Below are positions 6,267 through 13,862 of a stretch of DNA of 19,388 bases, piece by piece; position 1 is the stretch's first letter, and the number at the start of each line of letters is the position of its first letter. Made by a program: the position numbers and the translations under genes. The notes under the pieces were generated by a model. The model was not told the DNA's origin, searched no databases, and saw only the letters and a program-made list of their open reading frames with translations. The stretch lies in contig CABSNL010000037.1 of assembly GCA_902479095.1 (NCBI GenBank), positions 1 through 19,388 of the forward strand, written 5' to 3'. Source of the DNA: an uncultured Collinsella sp. (GTDB taxonomy: Bacteria; Actinomycetota; Coriobacteriia; Coriobacteriales; Coriobacteriaceae).

Positions 6267-7124
6267 ATGACCGATAGTAGCAAGAGCGCACTTTCCCTCA
6301 TTAGCACCCATCAGGGATACAGCGAGTCCGAGCAGCGCATTGTCGACTATATATTGGAGCACCAGTCCGAGGCGCCACGCCTCACGGCCGCTCAGCTCTC
6401 GCGCGCCGCTGCCACGTCCGAGGCGACCGTTTCGCGTTTCTGCCGCAAGCTTGGGTTTGGCAGCTTCCGCAGCTTTCAGTTTTCGTTGGCGAGGGATTTG
6501 GAAAGCCAGCGCAACGAGGGCCTGACCGACGAGGTCTCACTCGACAATATGGAGCAGAGCCTCAAGAACATCCTGGCTGCCAAGGTGAGCGAGCTTAATG
6601 CGACTATCGACGGGATCGACCACGATACGCTGGCGGCTGTTGTGCATGCCCTTAAGCATGCAGGGGTTATTGAGTTTGCGGCTGTGGGCAATACGAACGC
6701 GGTCGCGCTCGATGCGACGTTTAAGTTTTCGCAGCTGGGCCTGCGCTGCATGGCGAGCACCATTAGCGAGACATCAATCGGCTTTGCGCTCACGTTGCGC
6801 CCGGGTGACGTTATCGTGCTAATCTCAAACTCTGGCAAATCGCGCCGACTGAATCGCATGGCAAAAGCGGCTCGCGACTGCGGCGCAACCGTAGTCGTCA
6901 TCAGCAGCGACAGCAAATCCCCACTCGCGCGCCTGGCAGACTACACTTTTAATACCGTCAACCACGAAGCGCTACTGACGACGGGCGACTTTGCGTTCTC
7001 CAAGATCAGCGCCACGATGATCATCGAAGTCATCTACAACTTCCTGCTGCCCGAGATTGAAGACGCGCGTGAGCATATCAGCTACTACGAGGAGCTCATC
7101 CAGCCGGATAAAGTCGTTGAGTAG
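6267..7124 (+). CDS. MurR/RpiR-family transcriptional regulator with SIS domain
   Basis: This 285-residue cytoplasmic DNA-binding protein senses a phosphosugar. The N-terminal HTH domain (about 1-78) shows SESEQRIVDYIL followed by the recognition-helix segment TSEATVSRFCRKLGFGSF. The C-terminal SIS phosphosugar-binding domain (about 110-260) shows VGNTNAVALD, ISNSGKSRRL and VVVISSDSKSPLA. The start ATG at 6267 is chosen because CCAGGAG lies six bases upstream and because an earlier in-frame ATG (6219) overlaps the -10 element. It is the only plus-strand gene here and diverges from fruA, so it most likely controls the fructose PTS genes in response to a sugar phosphate such as fructose-1-phosphate. 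That ligand is inferred from context; whether it activates or represses is not visible. Confidence 0.93.
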   Translation: MTDSSKSALSLISTHQGYSESEQRIVDYILEHQSEAPRLTAAQLSRAAATSEATVSRFCRKLGFGSFRSFQFSLARDLESQRNEGLTDEVSLDNMEQSLKNILAAKVSELNATIDGIDHDTLAAVVHALKHAGVIEFAAVGNTNAVALDATFKFSQLGLRCMASTISETSIGFALTLRPGDVIVLISNSGKSRRLNRMAKAARDCGATVVVISSDSKSPLARLADYTFNTVNHEALLTTGDFAFSKISATMIIEVIYNFLLPEIEDAREHISYYEELIQPDKVVE

Positions 7125-7155
7125 GTAGATTGGGGAGCCGATAGACGCCTCTCGT

Positions 7156-7311
7156 CACGAAACCCGCCCATCTACTACGTTTTAACCGCAACCGCCAACC
7201 ATACACCCAAAATAGAGAAAACCGCAGGTGTTCTACCTGCGGTTTTCTTTTTTCAATTCTTGGCATGGTTGCCGATGCCCTACCAAACGTAGTAGATGGC
7301 CCCGTTTCGTG
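7156..7311. repeat. Nested inverted repeat around the regulator's terminator
   Basis: Arms 7156-7182 and 7285-7311 are inverted copies matching at 24 of 27 positions; the mismatches lie in the central CCGC/CCCC block. Inside them CAACCAT (7196-7202) pairs with ATGGTTG (7265-7271), and the terminator hairpin (7216-7248) is at the centre. The arms carry the core CATCTACTACGTTT. No protein is encoded. It may be an inserted palindromic element that now supplies the terminator between the convergent regulator and recN genes. Confidence 0.75.
7216..7253 (+). terminator. Rho-independent terminator after the RpiR regulator
   Basis: A 14-bp perfect stem (7216-7229 with 7235-7248), containing ACCGCAGGT/ACCTGCGGT, closes a 5-base loop and leads into a T-run to 7253. 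It lies about 90 bases past the regulator stop. The A-rich left flank might let it work weakly for recN on the other strand. Confidence 0.92.
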
Positions 7312-7345
7312 GCGGCCGGGTTGGAAATGCATGTGGCGGCTCGGC

Positions 7346-8974
7346 CTAGGCACGCGCCTCCGCAAGCATCTGCTTGGCATGCGCTAGGCTTGCCTCGGAC
7401 TGATCGCCGCTCAACATGCGGGCGATCTCGGCGGTACGCGCTTCGCCGGTTACCTCGTCCAAATGCGTTTGGGGAACATCGCCCGGTTCCTTGCTGACGA
7501 CATAATGCTTGTCAGCCATGACGGCGACCTGCGCCAAATGGGTTACGACAATCACCTGATGCGTAGCGGCGAGATCTGCCAGCACGCCCGCAAGTGCACG
7601 CGCCGTGGAGCCACCGACACCAGCATCGACCTCGTCAAACACCAGTGTATCGACACCGTCCGCGTTACCGAGGACAACCTTGCTCGCCAGCATGACGCGG
7701 CTGAGCTCACCGCCCGACGCAATTCGACGCAAGGGGCGCGGCGTCAAACCGGCACCGCTGCGGTATAGCAGCTCGTAGCTCGAAGGACCAACGGGCGTCC
7801 ACTCAGCACGGGGAAGATCACGCGACTCCCAGACGAGCTCGGCACTACCCATCTCCAGGCGAGCCATCTGGCGGCCCACCTCGTGACAGAAGCGCGGGGC
7901 CGCCGTATTGCGAGCGCGCTTAAGCGCCTTGGCGGCAGCGAACAGCTCGCGCTCGGCGCTCCCGAGTGCCTCACGCGCCTTTTTGATCTGTTCATCGCCA
8001 TCATCGACCAGCGACAGCAGCTCTTGTGAGCGGTCGCGCATGGCAAAGACATCGTCCATGGTCGGACCCCACTGACGCAGCAGGCCCTTGAGGTCGGAAT
8101 ACCGCTCACGCATGCGAGCGAGCTCGCGCGGGTCGAAGGCGATGCCATCGCGATAGGCACGAAGCTCGTTCGCGCAATCCTCAAGAGAGATGCAGGCATC
8201 CGAAAGTGCATCGGCAATGTCGCCCAGTTTGCGATCGACGGTAGCCATTCGGGAAAGTTCTGCCACGGCGCTGTTCACGGCATCGAGCGCTCCCCCTTCG
8301 GCGGCAAGCGATGCATGGGCATCGTTAGCCGTGGCAACCAGTACCTCGGCATGTTCGGAGCGCGGCAGCAGTTCCTCGAGTTCCTCAAACTCGCCTGGCT
8401 TGGGGTCGACCTCGGTGATACGCTCGAGGGCAAAACGCGCTTCCTCGACGCGACTCCCCTGCGCACGCGAGGCCTCCTCGACGCGACGGACCTCCTTGGC
8501 AGCCGCGCGCGAGGCTTTAAAGCAGGCGCGGTACACATCCAGCGCCTCAAGCGCAGAGCGCCCCGCCCAGGCATCGACCATCGCAACGTGATGCGCCGGA
8601 TCGAGCAAGCGCTGGTGCTCGTGCTGGCCGCACAGATCCATCATCACACCGACGCGCTCCGAAAGCTCGCGCACACTGGCGATGCGGCCGTCAATCTTCA
8701 CGCGGCTGCGGCCCTCGGCAGAAAGGCTACGCTGGACCGTGAAACCCTCCGTGTCGTGCGGCCCGTCGAAGAGTCGTGCCTCGACGCTCGCGAGCGCCTC
8801 GCCCTCGCGCACCGTCGACGAATCCGCGCGCTCGCCCAAAATAAGCTTGAGGGCCGAGAGCAGCGCGGTCTTGCCGGCGCCGGTTTCTCCGGTCAGAACC
8901 GTTAGGCCCGCGCTCGGAACCAGCGACGCCTCGCGAATGAGTGCAATGTTAGAAACCCGCAGCTCATCGATCAT
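7346..8974 (-). CDS. recN: DNA repair protein RecN
   Basis: RecN is an SMC-like ATPase that acts at double-strand breaks in recombinational repair. The 542 residues are normal for the family. The N-terminal ATPase half has Walker A GETGAGKT (29-36) and the RecN signature DLCGQHEHQRLL. A central helical, charged coiled-coil region (about 150-350) follows. The C-terminal half has ABC signature ASGGELSRVMLA, Walker B TLVFDEVDAG (Asp447-Glu448) and the switch-His segment VVTHLAQV. The start ATG (8972-8974) lies inside the end of nadK, an 11-base overlap, implying translational coupling. It is the last gene of the efp-to-recN run. The xseB-tlyA-nadK-recN order is common in Gram-positive bacteria. 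No LexA box is visible before it, as expected for an internal operon gene. Confidence 0.97.
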   Translation of the reverse strand: MIDELRVSNIALIREASLVPSAGLTVLTGETGAGKTALLSALKLILGERADSSTVREGEALASVEARLFDGPHDTEGFTVQRSLSAEGRSRVKIDGRIASVRELSERVGVMMDLCGQHEHQRLLDPAHHVAMVDAWAGRSALEALDVYRACFKASRAAAKEVRRVEEASRAQGSRVEEARFALERITEVDPKPGEFEELEELLPRSEHAEVLVATANDAHASLAAEGGALDAVNSAVAELSRMATVDRKLGDIADALSDACISLEDCANELRAYRDGIAFDPRELARMRERYSDLKGLLRQWGPTMDDVFAMRDRSQELLSLVDDGDEQIKKAREALGSAERELFAAAKALKRARNTAAPRFCHEVGRQMARLEMGSAELVWESRDLPRAEWTPVGPSSYELLYRSGAGLTPRPLRRIASGGELSRVMLASKVVLGNADGVDTLVFDEVDAGVGGSTARALAGVLADLAATHQVIVVTHLAQVAVMADKHYVVSKEPGDVPQTHLDEVTGEARTAEIARMLSGDQSEASLAHAKQMLAEARA

Positions 8975-9824
8975 GACGGACTCCGTAGAAAACGCGGCTC
9001 ACCGAGTTATAGAAGCTCTCGGGGCCATAATCGAGGAGCAGCACATCTCCGGGCCCGCGGCGCACAGCCACGCTCTCAACGGTGCCGTCGCAGGTAATAA
9101 ACTGTCCATCGATAGCAATCGCCGGAACACTCGGACGGTCATCAGACATAAAGATCTCGACGACATCACTCGGCGAGGTCAAAAAGGCGCGAGCCTGAAT
9201 GGTGTGCGGTGCAATGGGTACGCAGACCATGCCCGTATAGTCGGGGCTCACGATGGGGCCACCGGCGGAAAGCGCGTAGCCCGTAGAACCAGTCGCCGTC
9301 GAAACGACGACACCGTCGCCACGCAGGCGGTCGATATGATGGCCGGACACCGTGATGTCGAACTCGACCATATCGGACAGCGGACCGCGGGTAAGCGCCA
9401 TGTCGTTGAGGGCGAATGTGCGCACGACATCCTTCGTACCGTCTTCGCGCACGGACACGATGTCCGCAGCGATGGTAGCGCGACGGCTCACATGCAGCTC
9501 GCCGGACAGGGCGTCACTCACGACCTGCAGAATGTCGCGCTCCTCGGGACTCGCAGCAGTTAAAAAGCCCAGGTGACCATAGGAAAGACCGAGGATAGGA
9601 ATCTCGCGATGGTTGAGGATGCGGGCAGCGCGCAGCAACGTGCCGTCGCCGCCGAGCGTAATGACCAGATCGGAGCCGTCAATATCAGGCGTGCTCTGAA
9701 TCTTGGATCGCTGGTCGGCAGCCCATGCGACCTCATAGCCCTGGCGAGTCAGCCAAAGCTCGAGCATCAGGCCGCTCTCGACCGCCTCTTGCTTGTAGTA
9801 ATTGGGAACCAGAAAGACCTTCAT
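8964..9824 (-). CDS. nadK: NAD kinase
   Basis: This cytoplasmic enzyme phosphorylates NAD to NADP, the only source of NADP in most bacteria. It has 286 residues. The diagnostic GGDGT is at 58-62 in LVITLGGDGTLLRAAR. The NAD-binding motifs ALNDMAL, GDGVVVSTATGSTGYALSAGGP and the P-I-APHT segment follow in order. The start ATG shares four bases (ATGA) with the tlyA stop codon, and the 3' end overlaps recN by 11 bases. The ribosome site is weak, so expression probably depends on coupling to tlyA. The protein starts directly with the first beta strand (MKVFLVPNYY), as usual. Confidence 0.97.
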   Translation of the reverse strand: MKVFLVPNYYKQEAVESGLMLELWLTRQGYEVAWAADQRSKIQSTPDIDGSDLVITLGGDGTLLRAARILNHREIPILGLSYGHLGFLTAASPEERDILQVVSDALSGELHVSRRATIAADIVSVREDGTKDVVRTFALNDMALTRGPLSDMVEFDITVSGHHIDRLRGDGVVVSTATGSTGYALSAGGPIVSPDYTGMVCVPIAPHTIQARAFLTSPSDVVEIFMSDDRPSVPAIAIDGQFITCDGTVESVAVRRGPGDVLLLDYGPESFYNSVSRVFYGVRHDR

Positions 9825-10624
9825 AGCGTTGCAGCTTTCTCGCTCAAAACCGATACCTGGGATTGCAGCTCGTCTTGCGAGCGGTCGCCGGGGTCAAATC
9901 TCGTACCGTACAGGAAAAACTCAACGTTGCCCTTGGCACCATGAATGGGTGACACGCACACATCGACCGGGAACAGCCCCTTGGCAGCAAAGAGTTCAAC
10001 CGCAGCCACGAGTGTATCGCGGCGCACGGCGGGATCGGTCACAATGCCGCCCTCGCCCACCAGCGCCGCTGGAGCCTCAAACTGCGGCTTTACAAGCGTG
10101 CAGAATGCACCCGTAGGAGCCAGGCACGCCAGTACCGCATCGATAATGTTCGCGATGCTGGTAAACGAGACATCACACACAGCCAGGTCGATGACGCCGG
10201 CATAGCCAAGCTCAGGCAGCTGCGTCACGTTTGTGCGCTCATGCAGCGTCACGCGATCGTCCTGACGCAACGACCAATCGAACTGGGCGCGACCCACGTC
10301 CACCGAGACAACGGTCGCAGCTCCGCGCTTGAGCAGGCAATCGGTAAAACCGCCGGTAGAGCAGCCCACATCCAGACAGGCAAGGCCCGTCGGATTGATG
10401 CCAAACGCATCAAGCGCGCCTTCGAGCTTAAGACCGCCACGGCCAACATAGGGAATGCGCCCCTTCACGTGCAGCGGCAGCCCCGGGATCACCTTAAGCC
10501 CCGGCGAAGTCAAGCGCTCACCGCCACTCGAGACCAAGCCGGCCATAAGAGTGCGAAGGGCATCCGCGCGATCGGCGCAGATGCCCTGTGAAATCAGTTC
10601 GTCATCAAGACGCACGCGTTTCAT
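9821..10624 (-). CDS. tlyA: TlyA-family rRNA 2'-O-methyltransferase
   Basis: TlyA proteins are S-adenosylmethionine-dependent ribose methyltransferases of 16S/23S rRNA; some are labelled hemolysins. This one has 267 residues: an S4-like RNA-binding domain (about 1-60), the linker YVGRGGLKLEGAL, then a Rossmann methyltransferase with SAM motif CLDVGCSTGGFTD (83-95). The K-D-K-E catalytic set is visible: Lys66, Asp in AVCDVSF, Lys in LVKPQFEA and Glu in GNVEFFLYG. The start MKRVRLDDEL is chosen because it matches the family N-terminus. ATG at 10633 and TTG at 10636 are in-frame alternatives, and none has a strong ribosome site. It follows xseB by 35 bases and overlaps nadK by four. The exact rRNA target is not deducible. 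Confidence 0.92.
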   Translation of the reverse strand: MKRVRLDDELISQGICADRADALRTLMAGLVSSGGERLTSPGLKVIPGLPLHVKGRIPYVGRGGLKLEGALDAFGINPTGLACLDVGCSTGGFTDCLLKRGAATVVSVDVGRAQFDWSLRQDDRVTLHERTNVTQLPELGYAGVIDLAVCDVSFTSIANIIDAVLACLAPTGAFCTLVKPQFEAPAALVGEGGIVTDPAVRRDTLVAAVELFAAKGLFPVDVCVSPIHGAKGNVEFFLYGTRFDPGDRSQDELQSQVSVLSEKAATL

Positions 10625-10659
10625 GAATGCCATCAACCATTCGTATCCGGAGATGCGGC

Positions 10660-10899
10660 CTAGCTATCCTGGGATTCGTTTGCCGCATCCTCATCGTATT
10701 CCTGCTCGAGCTTGTCGGCCTCACGCGGTGTCAACTCAAACTTGTCGACCATATCGACCGCGCGGGAGCCCAGCTCAATCGCTTCGTCAAACAAATCGAG
10801 CGAACGCTCCAAGGAGGTATCCTTGGAGCGAACGGTAGCGATGATCTGATCCAGACGGTCCGAGATCTCGTCGAAGTTGCGGACGGAACCCTCTGGCAT
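10660..10899 (-). CDS. xseB: Exodeoxyribonuclease VII small subunit
   Basis: This 79-residue protein is the small subunit of exonuclease VII, which degrades single-stranded DNA together with the large subunit XseA. The family pattern is clear: FDEISDRLDQIIATVRSKDTSLERSLDLFDEAIEL, split here as a short helix, a turn with SLERSLDLF, and a second helix, followed by an acidic tail. It begins two bases after nusB with GAGGAG as ribosome site and precedes tlyA. The gene for XseA, often directly upstream of xseB, is not in this position or elsewhere in the window. Confidence 0.92.
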   Translation of the reverse strand: MPEGSVRNFDEISDRLDQIIATVRSKDTSLERSLDLFDEAIELGSRAVDMVDKFELTPREADKLEQEYDEDAANESQDS

Positions 10900-10901
10900 G
10901 G

Positions 10902-11486
10902 CTACTCCTCGACGGAGTCGACAACAGCCTCGGCGGCGTCCGAATCCTCGGCCAGCACGCCAGCCTCAGCCTGGGCAACCGCAACCTTGGCGGCTGCCTC
11001 GGCAGCCTGTGCCTCCTCGCGAGCGCGATCCTCGGCCAGCAGCTCTTGGTACAGGTCCTCGCCCGGCAGTTCCTCGCTGCGAGCGATCTTGCCGAGCACG
11101 CCGTTGACAAACGATGCGGACTGGTCGGTACCATAAGCCTTAGCAAGCTCGACCGCCTCGTTGATGACGATGGCGTCCGAGACCTCTTCGTCGGTGAGGA
11201 AGCGCATCTCGTAGACGGCGATACGCAGCAGGTTGCGGTCGGCGCCGGGCATGCGCATAAGATCCCAGTTCTTGGCGACGGCGCGCAGGGCACAGTCGAT
11301 GCGATCGATATGCTCGTAGGCACCGCGGCAAAGCTCCAGCGCATAGGGGTCGAGGGGACCCTTCGAGATCAGGAAATCGCCCTCGAGGACGCGCTCGAGC
11401 GGACTGTCCGTGGCCTCGGCCTGGAACAGCAGCTGCAGCGCCTGACTGCGGGCAAGCGTACGCCCGCGATAAACCTTAAGGCTCAA
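10902..11486 (-). CDS. nusB: Transcription antitermination factor NusB with acidic C-terminal tail
   Basis: NusB binds boxA RNA with NusE (S10) and promotes antitermination of rRNA operons. The core (about 1-137) has the N-terminal RTLARSQALQLLFQAE helix and the C-terminal motif INEAVELAKAYGT followed by SFVNGVLGKIAR, both diagnostic. The protein is 194 residues, about 55 longer than a minimal NusB. The extra part is a low-complexity Ala/Glu/Asp tail (about 138-194), probably disordered. The start codon is TTG (11484-11486) with AAGGAG six bases upstream. It follows the Asp23 gene by three bases and precedes xseB by two. Confidence 0.94.
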   Translation of the reverse strand: MSLKVYRGRTLARSQALQLLFQAEATDSPLERVLEGDFLISKGPLDPYALELCRGAYEHIDRIDCALRAVAKNWDLMRMPGADRNLLRIAVYEMRFLTDEEVSDAIVINEAVELAKAYGTDQSASFVNGVLGKIARSEELPGEDLYQELLAEDRAREEAQAAEAAAKVAVAQAEAGVLAEDSDAAEAVVDSVEE

Positions 11487-11489
11487 AGG

Positions 11490-11852
11490 TTACTCCTTGG
11501 GGAAAACGAGGCCGTCGATGCAAACGTCGACACGCTCGACCTCAACGCCCACTTGGGCATCGATGGCGGCGACCACGGCGGCGCGAACGGCCTCGGCGAG
11601 TTTCTTGAACGGATAGCCAAAGAACACCACGACACGCACGGTGAGTGCGAGCTTGTCGCCGATGACCTCGGCCTCGACCGCCGGCTCGGAAGCGGGGGCC
11701 TTGGACGAGAGCATCATGGAGACAAGGTTGGTGGCAAGGTCCTTGACGCCAACGGAGGCGATGCCCTCGACATCGGACACGGCGCGCGAGACGATGGCGG
11801 TCAGAACATCGGGCGAAATGCCGATACCGTCAATCTTGATTTCCTGGGGCAT
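11490..11852 (-). CDS. Asp23/Gls24 family envelope-stress protein
   Basis: This is a 120-residue Asp23/Gls24 family protein. The whole length is the family domain: ISPDVLTAIVSRAVSDVEGIASV near the N-terminus and a C-terminal VEVERVDVCIDGLVF strand. Members are small cytoplasmic proteins, some membrane-associated through partners and linked to envelope or alkaline stress. Their biochemical role is poorly defined. The start ATG has a near-perfect AGGAGG six bases upstream. The order efp, Asp23 gene, nusB is frequent in Gram-positive genomes (the yqhY position in Bacillus, where it has been tied to fatty-acid synthesis genes), and that parallel is the best clue to function. Confidence 0.9.
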   Translation of the reverse strand: MPQEIKIDGIGISPDVLTAIVSRAVSDVEGIASVGVKDLATNLVSMMLSSKAPASEPAVEAEVIGDKLALTVRVVVFFGYPFKKLAEAVRAAVVAAIDAQVGVEVERVDVCIDGLVFPKE

Positions 11853-11876
11853 GAGTCCTCCTAGAAGAGTTGGTTG

Positions 11877-12440
11877 CTAGACGCGGGAGACGAACTTGCC
11901 GTCGCGGGTGTCAACCTTGATGACCTCACCCTCGTTGAGGTACATGGGGACCTGGATGACAGCGCCGGTGTCGATCGTGGCCGGCTTGGTGGAACCCTGG
12001 ACGGTGTCGCCCTTAAAGCCCGGGTCGGTCTGGACGATGGTGGTCTCGATGAACATCGGCGGGGTCACGCCCATGAGCTCATCGTCGGCGAAGAGCAGCT
12101 GGCAGATGTCGTTCTCGCGCAGCCACTTGGAGTTCTCGCCCACCATATCCTCGGGAACGGGAACCTGCTCATAGGTCTCATTGTCCATGAAGATGTAGTC
12201 AGCGCCATCGTTGTAGAGGTACTGGAACTCACGGGTGGTGAGCATGACGCTCTCGAACTTGGTGCCGGCGTTGCAGGTGTTCTCGACGACGCGGCCGCTC
12301 TTGATGTCGCGGGTCTTGTAGCGCACGAACGCGCCGCCCTTGCCCGGCTTGACATGCTGGAACTCGACGATGGTGTAGACCTTGTCCTTAATGCGGAGAC
12401 CGAGGCCGTTCTTGAAGTCGGCGGTAGAAATGGTAGGCAT
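11877..12440 (-). CDS. efp: Translation elongation factor P
   Basis: EF-P binds the ribosome between the P and E sites and relieves stalling at proline-rich stretches. The 187 residues have the normal three-domain layout: KOW-like domain 1 (1-65), OB domain 2 and OB domain 3, ending in the family signature TDPGFKGDTVQGSTKPA followed by GAVIQVPMYLNEGE. The tip loop HVKPGKGGAFVR carries Lys34, the residue modified in many bacteria. The start MPTISTADFKNG (ATG 12438-12440) is chosen by family N-terminus and by GAAAGG about six bases upstream. It is the first gene of the run to recN and has its own promoter. The upstream neighbour is an Xaa-Pro aminopeptidase, a common genomic partner of efp. Confidence 0.97.
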   Translation of the reverse strand: MPTISTADFKNGLGLRIKDKVYTIVEFQHVKPGKGGAFVRYKTRDIKSGRVVENTCNAGTKFESVMLTTREFQYLYNDGADYIFMDNETYEQVPVPEDMVGENSKWLRENDICQLLFADDELMGVTPPMFIETTIVQTDPGFKGDTVQGSTKPATIDTGAVIQVPMYLNEGEVIKVDTRDGKFVSRV

Positions 12441-12497
12441 AGCGACCTTTCTTGTTATGGGCAGAACGCACAAGCGTCCAAATTACATACGACCGAA

Positions 12498-12503
12498 ATT
12501 ATA
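12498..12503 (-). promoter_or_regulatory. Probable efp promoter (-10)
   Basis: A perfect TATAAT on the minus strand, in the sequence GTGTATAATTTC, lies 58 bases before the efp ATG. The -35 region at 17-18 bases spacing is poor (GCTGCA-like). The transcript start would be near 12491. The preceding terminator-like hairpin supports an independent transcription unit. Confidence 0.6.
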
Positions 12504-12534
12504 CACTTGCAGACGGCGACTGCAGCGAGCGCAT

Positions 12535-12577
12535 AAAAAGAGAACGCGGGGCACCCGAATCTATCCGGACGCCCCGC
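12535..12577 (-). terminator. Probable terminator after the Xaa-Pro aminopeptidase gene
   Basis: GCGGGGC (12546-12552) pairs with GCCCCGC (12571-12577), with an inner CCG/CGG pairing. On the minus strand a TTTTT run (12535-12539) follows after a six-base gap. The gap before the T-run makes termination efficiency uncertain. It lies 22 bases past the stop codon. Confidence 0.65.
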
Positions 12578-12599
12578 CCCAAAAAACTATCGAAATGGG

Positions 12600-13730
12600 C
12601 TAGCAATCGATGACGTGCAGGTCGTGAGGGGTCTTGGTGAAGGGCTCGTAGCCGTTCTCGGTGACCAAGCCGTAGTCCTCCAGGCGCACGCCGCCCACAC
12701 CGGGCAGATACACGCCGGGCTCCATGGTGATAACCGAGCCGACCTCGATAGTGTTCTTGCTGCGGTTGAAGTTGGGCAGCTCATGGATGTCGATGCCCAC
12801 GCCGTGGCCCAGGCCATGGTTGTAGTAATCGCCATAGCCGGCATCGCCGATGATCTTCTTGGAAAGCTTGAAAATGTCGTTACCCTCGACGCCCGGATGG
12901 ATGGCGGCGACACACTCCTCGTGGGTGCGGCGCACGAGCGCGTACAGGTCGAGCTGCTCCTGGGTAGGCTCGCCCATCACGACGGTGCGCGTCATGTCGG
13001 AACGATAGTCGCAGTAGCCCGCGCCGTAATCCATGAGGACGAAGTCGCCCTTCTCGATCACGCGGTCACTAGGCACGGCGTGCGGATTGGCGGTATTGGG
13101 GCCGCTTGCCACGATGGAGCCGAAGGCCAAGCTGTCGGCACCGTTGGCGAACATAAAGTTCTCGAGCTCGTTGCGAACCTGCTTTTCGGTCATACCGGGC
13201 TTAATAAAGCCGAGCATATGCTGGAAGGCGGCATCGGTGATCGACTGCGCATGGCGCATGAGCTCGATCTCCTCGGCGTCCTTGATGGCGCGCATCTTGC
13301 GGATGTCGTCATGCATCAGCGGCAACATGCAGGCGACGGAACGATCCTCCAGACCACGCTGAATACCCTGGTAGAAGTTGATCTGCATGTCGTCCTCGAC
13401 AGCGCAGACGCGGCATTTGTTGGCCGCGATCTTGCCGGCGACCCAACCGGGGATGGTGCCCTCATCCATGTCGTAGACCCAGGGGCTGCCGGCGGGCGTG
13501 TTCTCCTCAAAGCTGTTGAGGTAGCGCGAGTCGGTGTGGAACAAGCACTGGTCGGCCGTAATAAACGCAGCGTGCGGGAACTCGAAGGTGTAGTCGAAGA
13601 CGCCCTTCACGCCCGTGAGCCAACGAAGATTGGCCTCGTCGCGTACCACAATAGCGTCGTAGCCGCGCTCGACCATCAGGGCACGGACACGTTCGATACG
13701 ACCGGCAGGACCGGCAGCAAACTCAGACAT
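12600..13730 (-). CDS. Xaa-Pro aminopeptidase (M24 metallopeptidase)
   Basis: This 376-residue cytoplasmic peptidase should release N-terminal residues preceding proline. It has an N-terminal creatinase-like domain (about 10-140) and a C-terminal pita-bread catalytic domain (about 155-370). All five metal ligands of family M24 are visible: Asp234 (VLMDYGAG), Asp245 (RSDMTRT), His309 (LGHGVGIDIHE), Glu337 (TMEPGVY) and Glu351 (VRLEDYG). The start ATG has GAAAGGA six to seven bases upstream. It is a single-gene unit between two hairpin terminators, directly upstream of efp. Together the two handle proline in peptides: one cleaves Xaa-Pro bonds, the other helps synthesise them. A dipeptidase (Xaa-Pro dipeptidase, PepQ) specificity cannot be excluded. 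Confidence 0.93.
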   Translation of the reverse strand: MSEFAAGPAGRIERVRALMVERGYDAIVVRDEANLRWLTGVKGVFDYTFEFPHAAFITADQCLFHTDSRYLNSFEENTPAGSPWVYDMDEGTIPGWVAGKIAANKCRVCAVEDDMQINFYQGIQRGLEDRSVACMLPLMHDDIRKMRAIKDAEEIELMRHAQSITDAAFQHMLGFIKPGMTEKQVRNELENFMFANGADSLAFGSIVASGPNTANPHAVPSDRVIEKGDFVLMDYGAGYCDYRSDMTRTVVMGEPTQEQLDLYALVRRTHEECVAAIHPGVEGNDIFKLSKKIIGDAGYGDYYNHGLGHGVGIDIHELPNFNRSKNTIEVGSVITMEPGVYLPGVGGVRLEDYGLVTENGYEPFTKTPHDLHVIDC

Positions 13731-13753
13731 GCAGATTCCTTTCTTATTGTCTC

Positions 13754-13825
13754 AAAAAGTGCGGGACGGGTCTCAACCGAACGTCGGAATCGCATGCAAA
13801 CCGCAACCGATTGGAAACCCGTCCC
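13754..13825 (-). terminator. Terminator-like hairpin after the aroB-like gene
   Basis: GGGACGGGTCTC (13763-13774) pairs with GAAACCCGTCCC (13814-13825) at 11 of 12 positions across a 39-base loop that itself can form a small AATCG/CGATT stem. On the minus strand the helix is followed by TTTTT (13754-13758) after four bases. It ends 37 bases before the aroB-like stop and 24 bases before the next start codon, so it may alternatively be a leader structure of the peptidase gene. Confidence 0.65.
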
Positions 13826-13862
13826 TCAACATGATACGAAAGACGATGGATGTCAATAAATC

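Noticed and set aside
12615..13859. Forward 414-codon open frame opposite the Xaa-Pro aminopeptidase
   Set aside because: Antisense to a peptidase with all metal ligands; shadow of codon bias.
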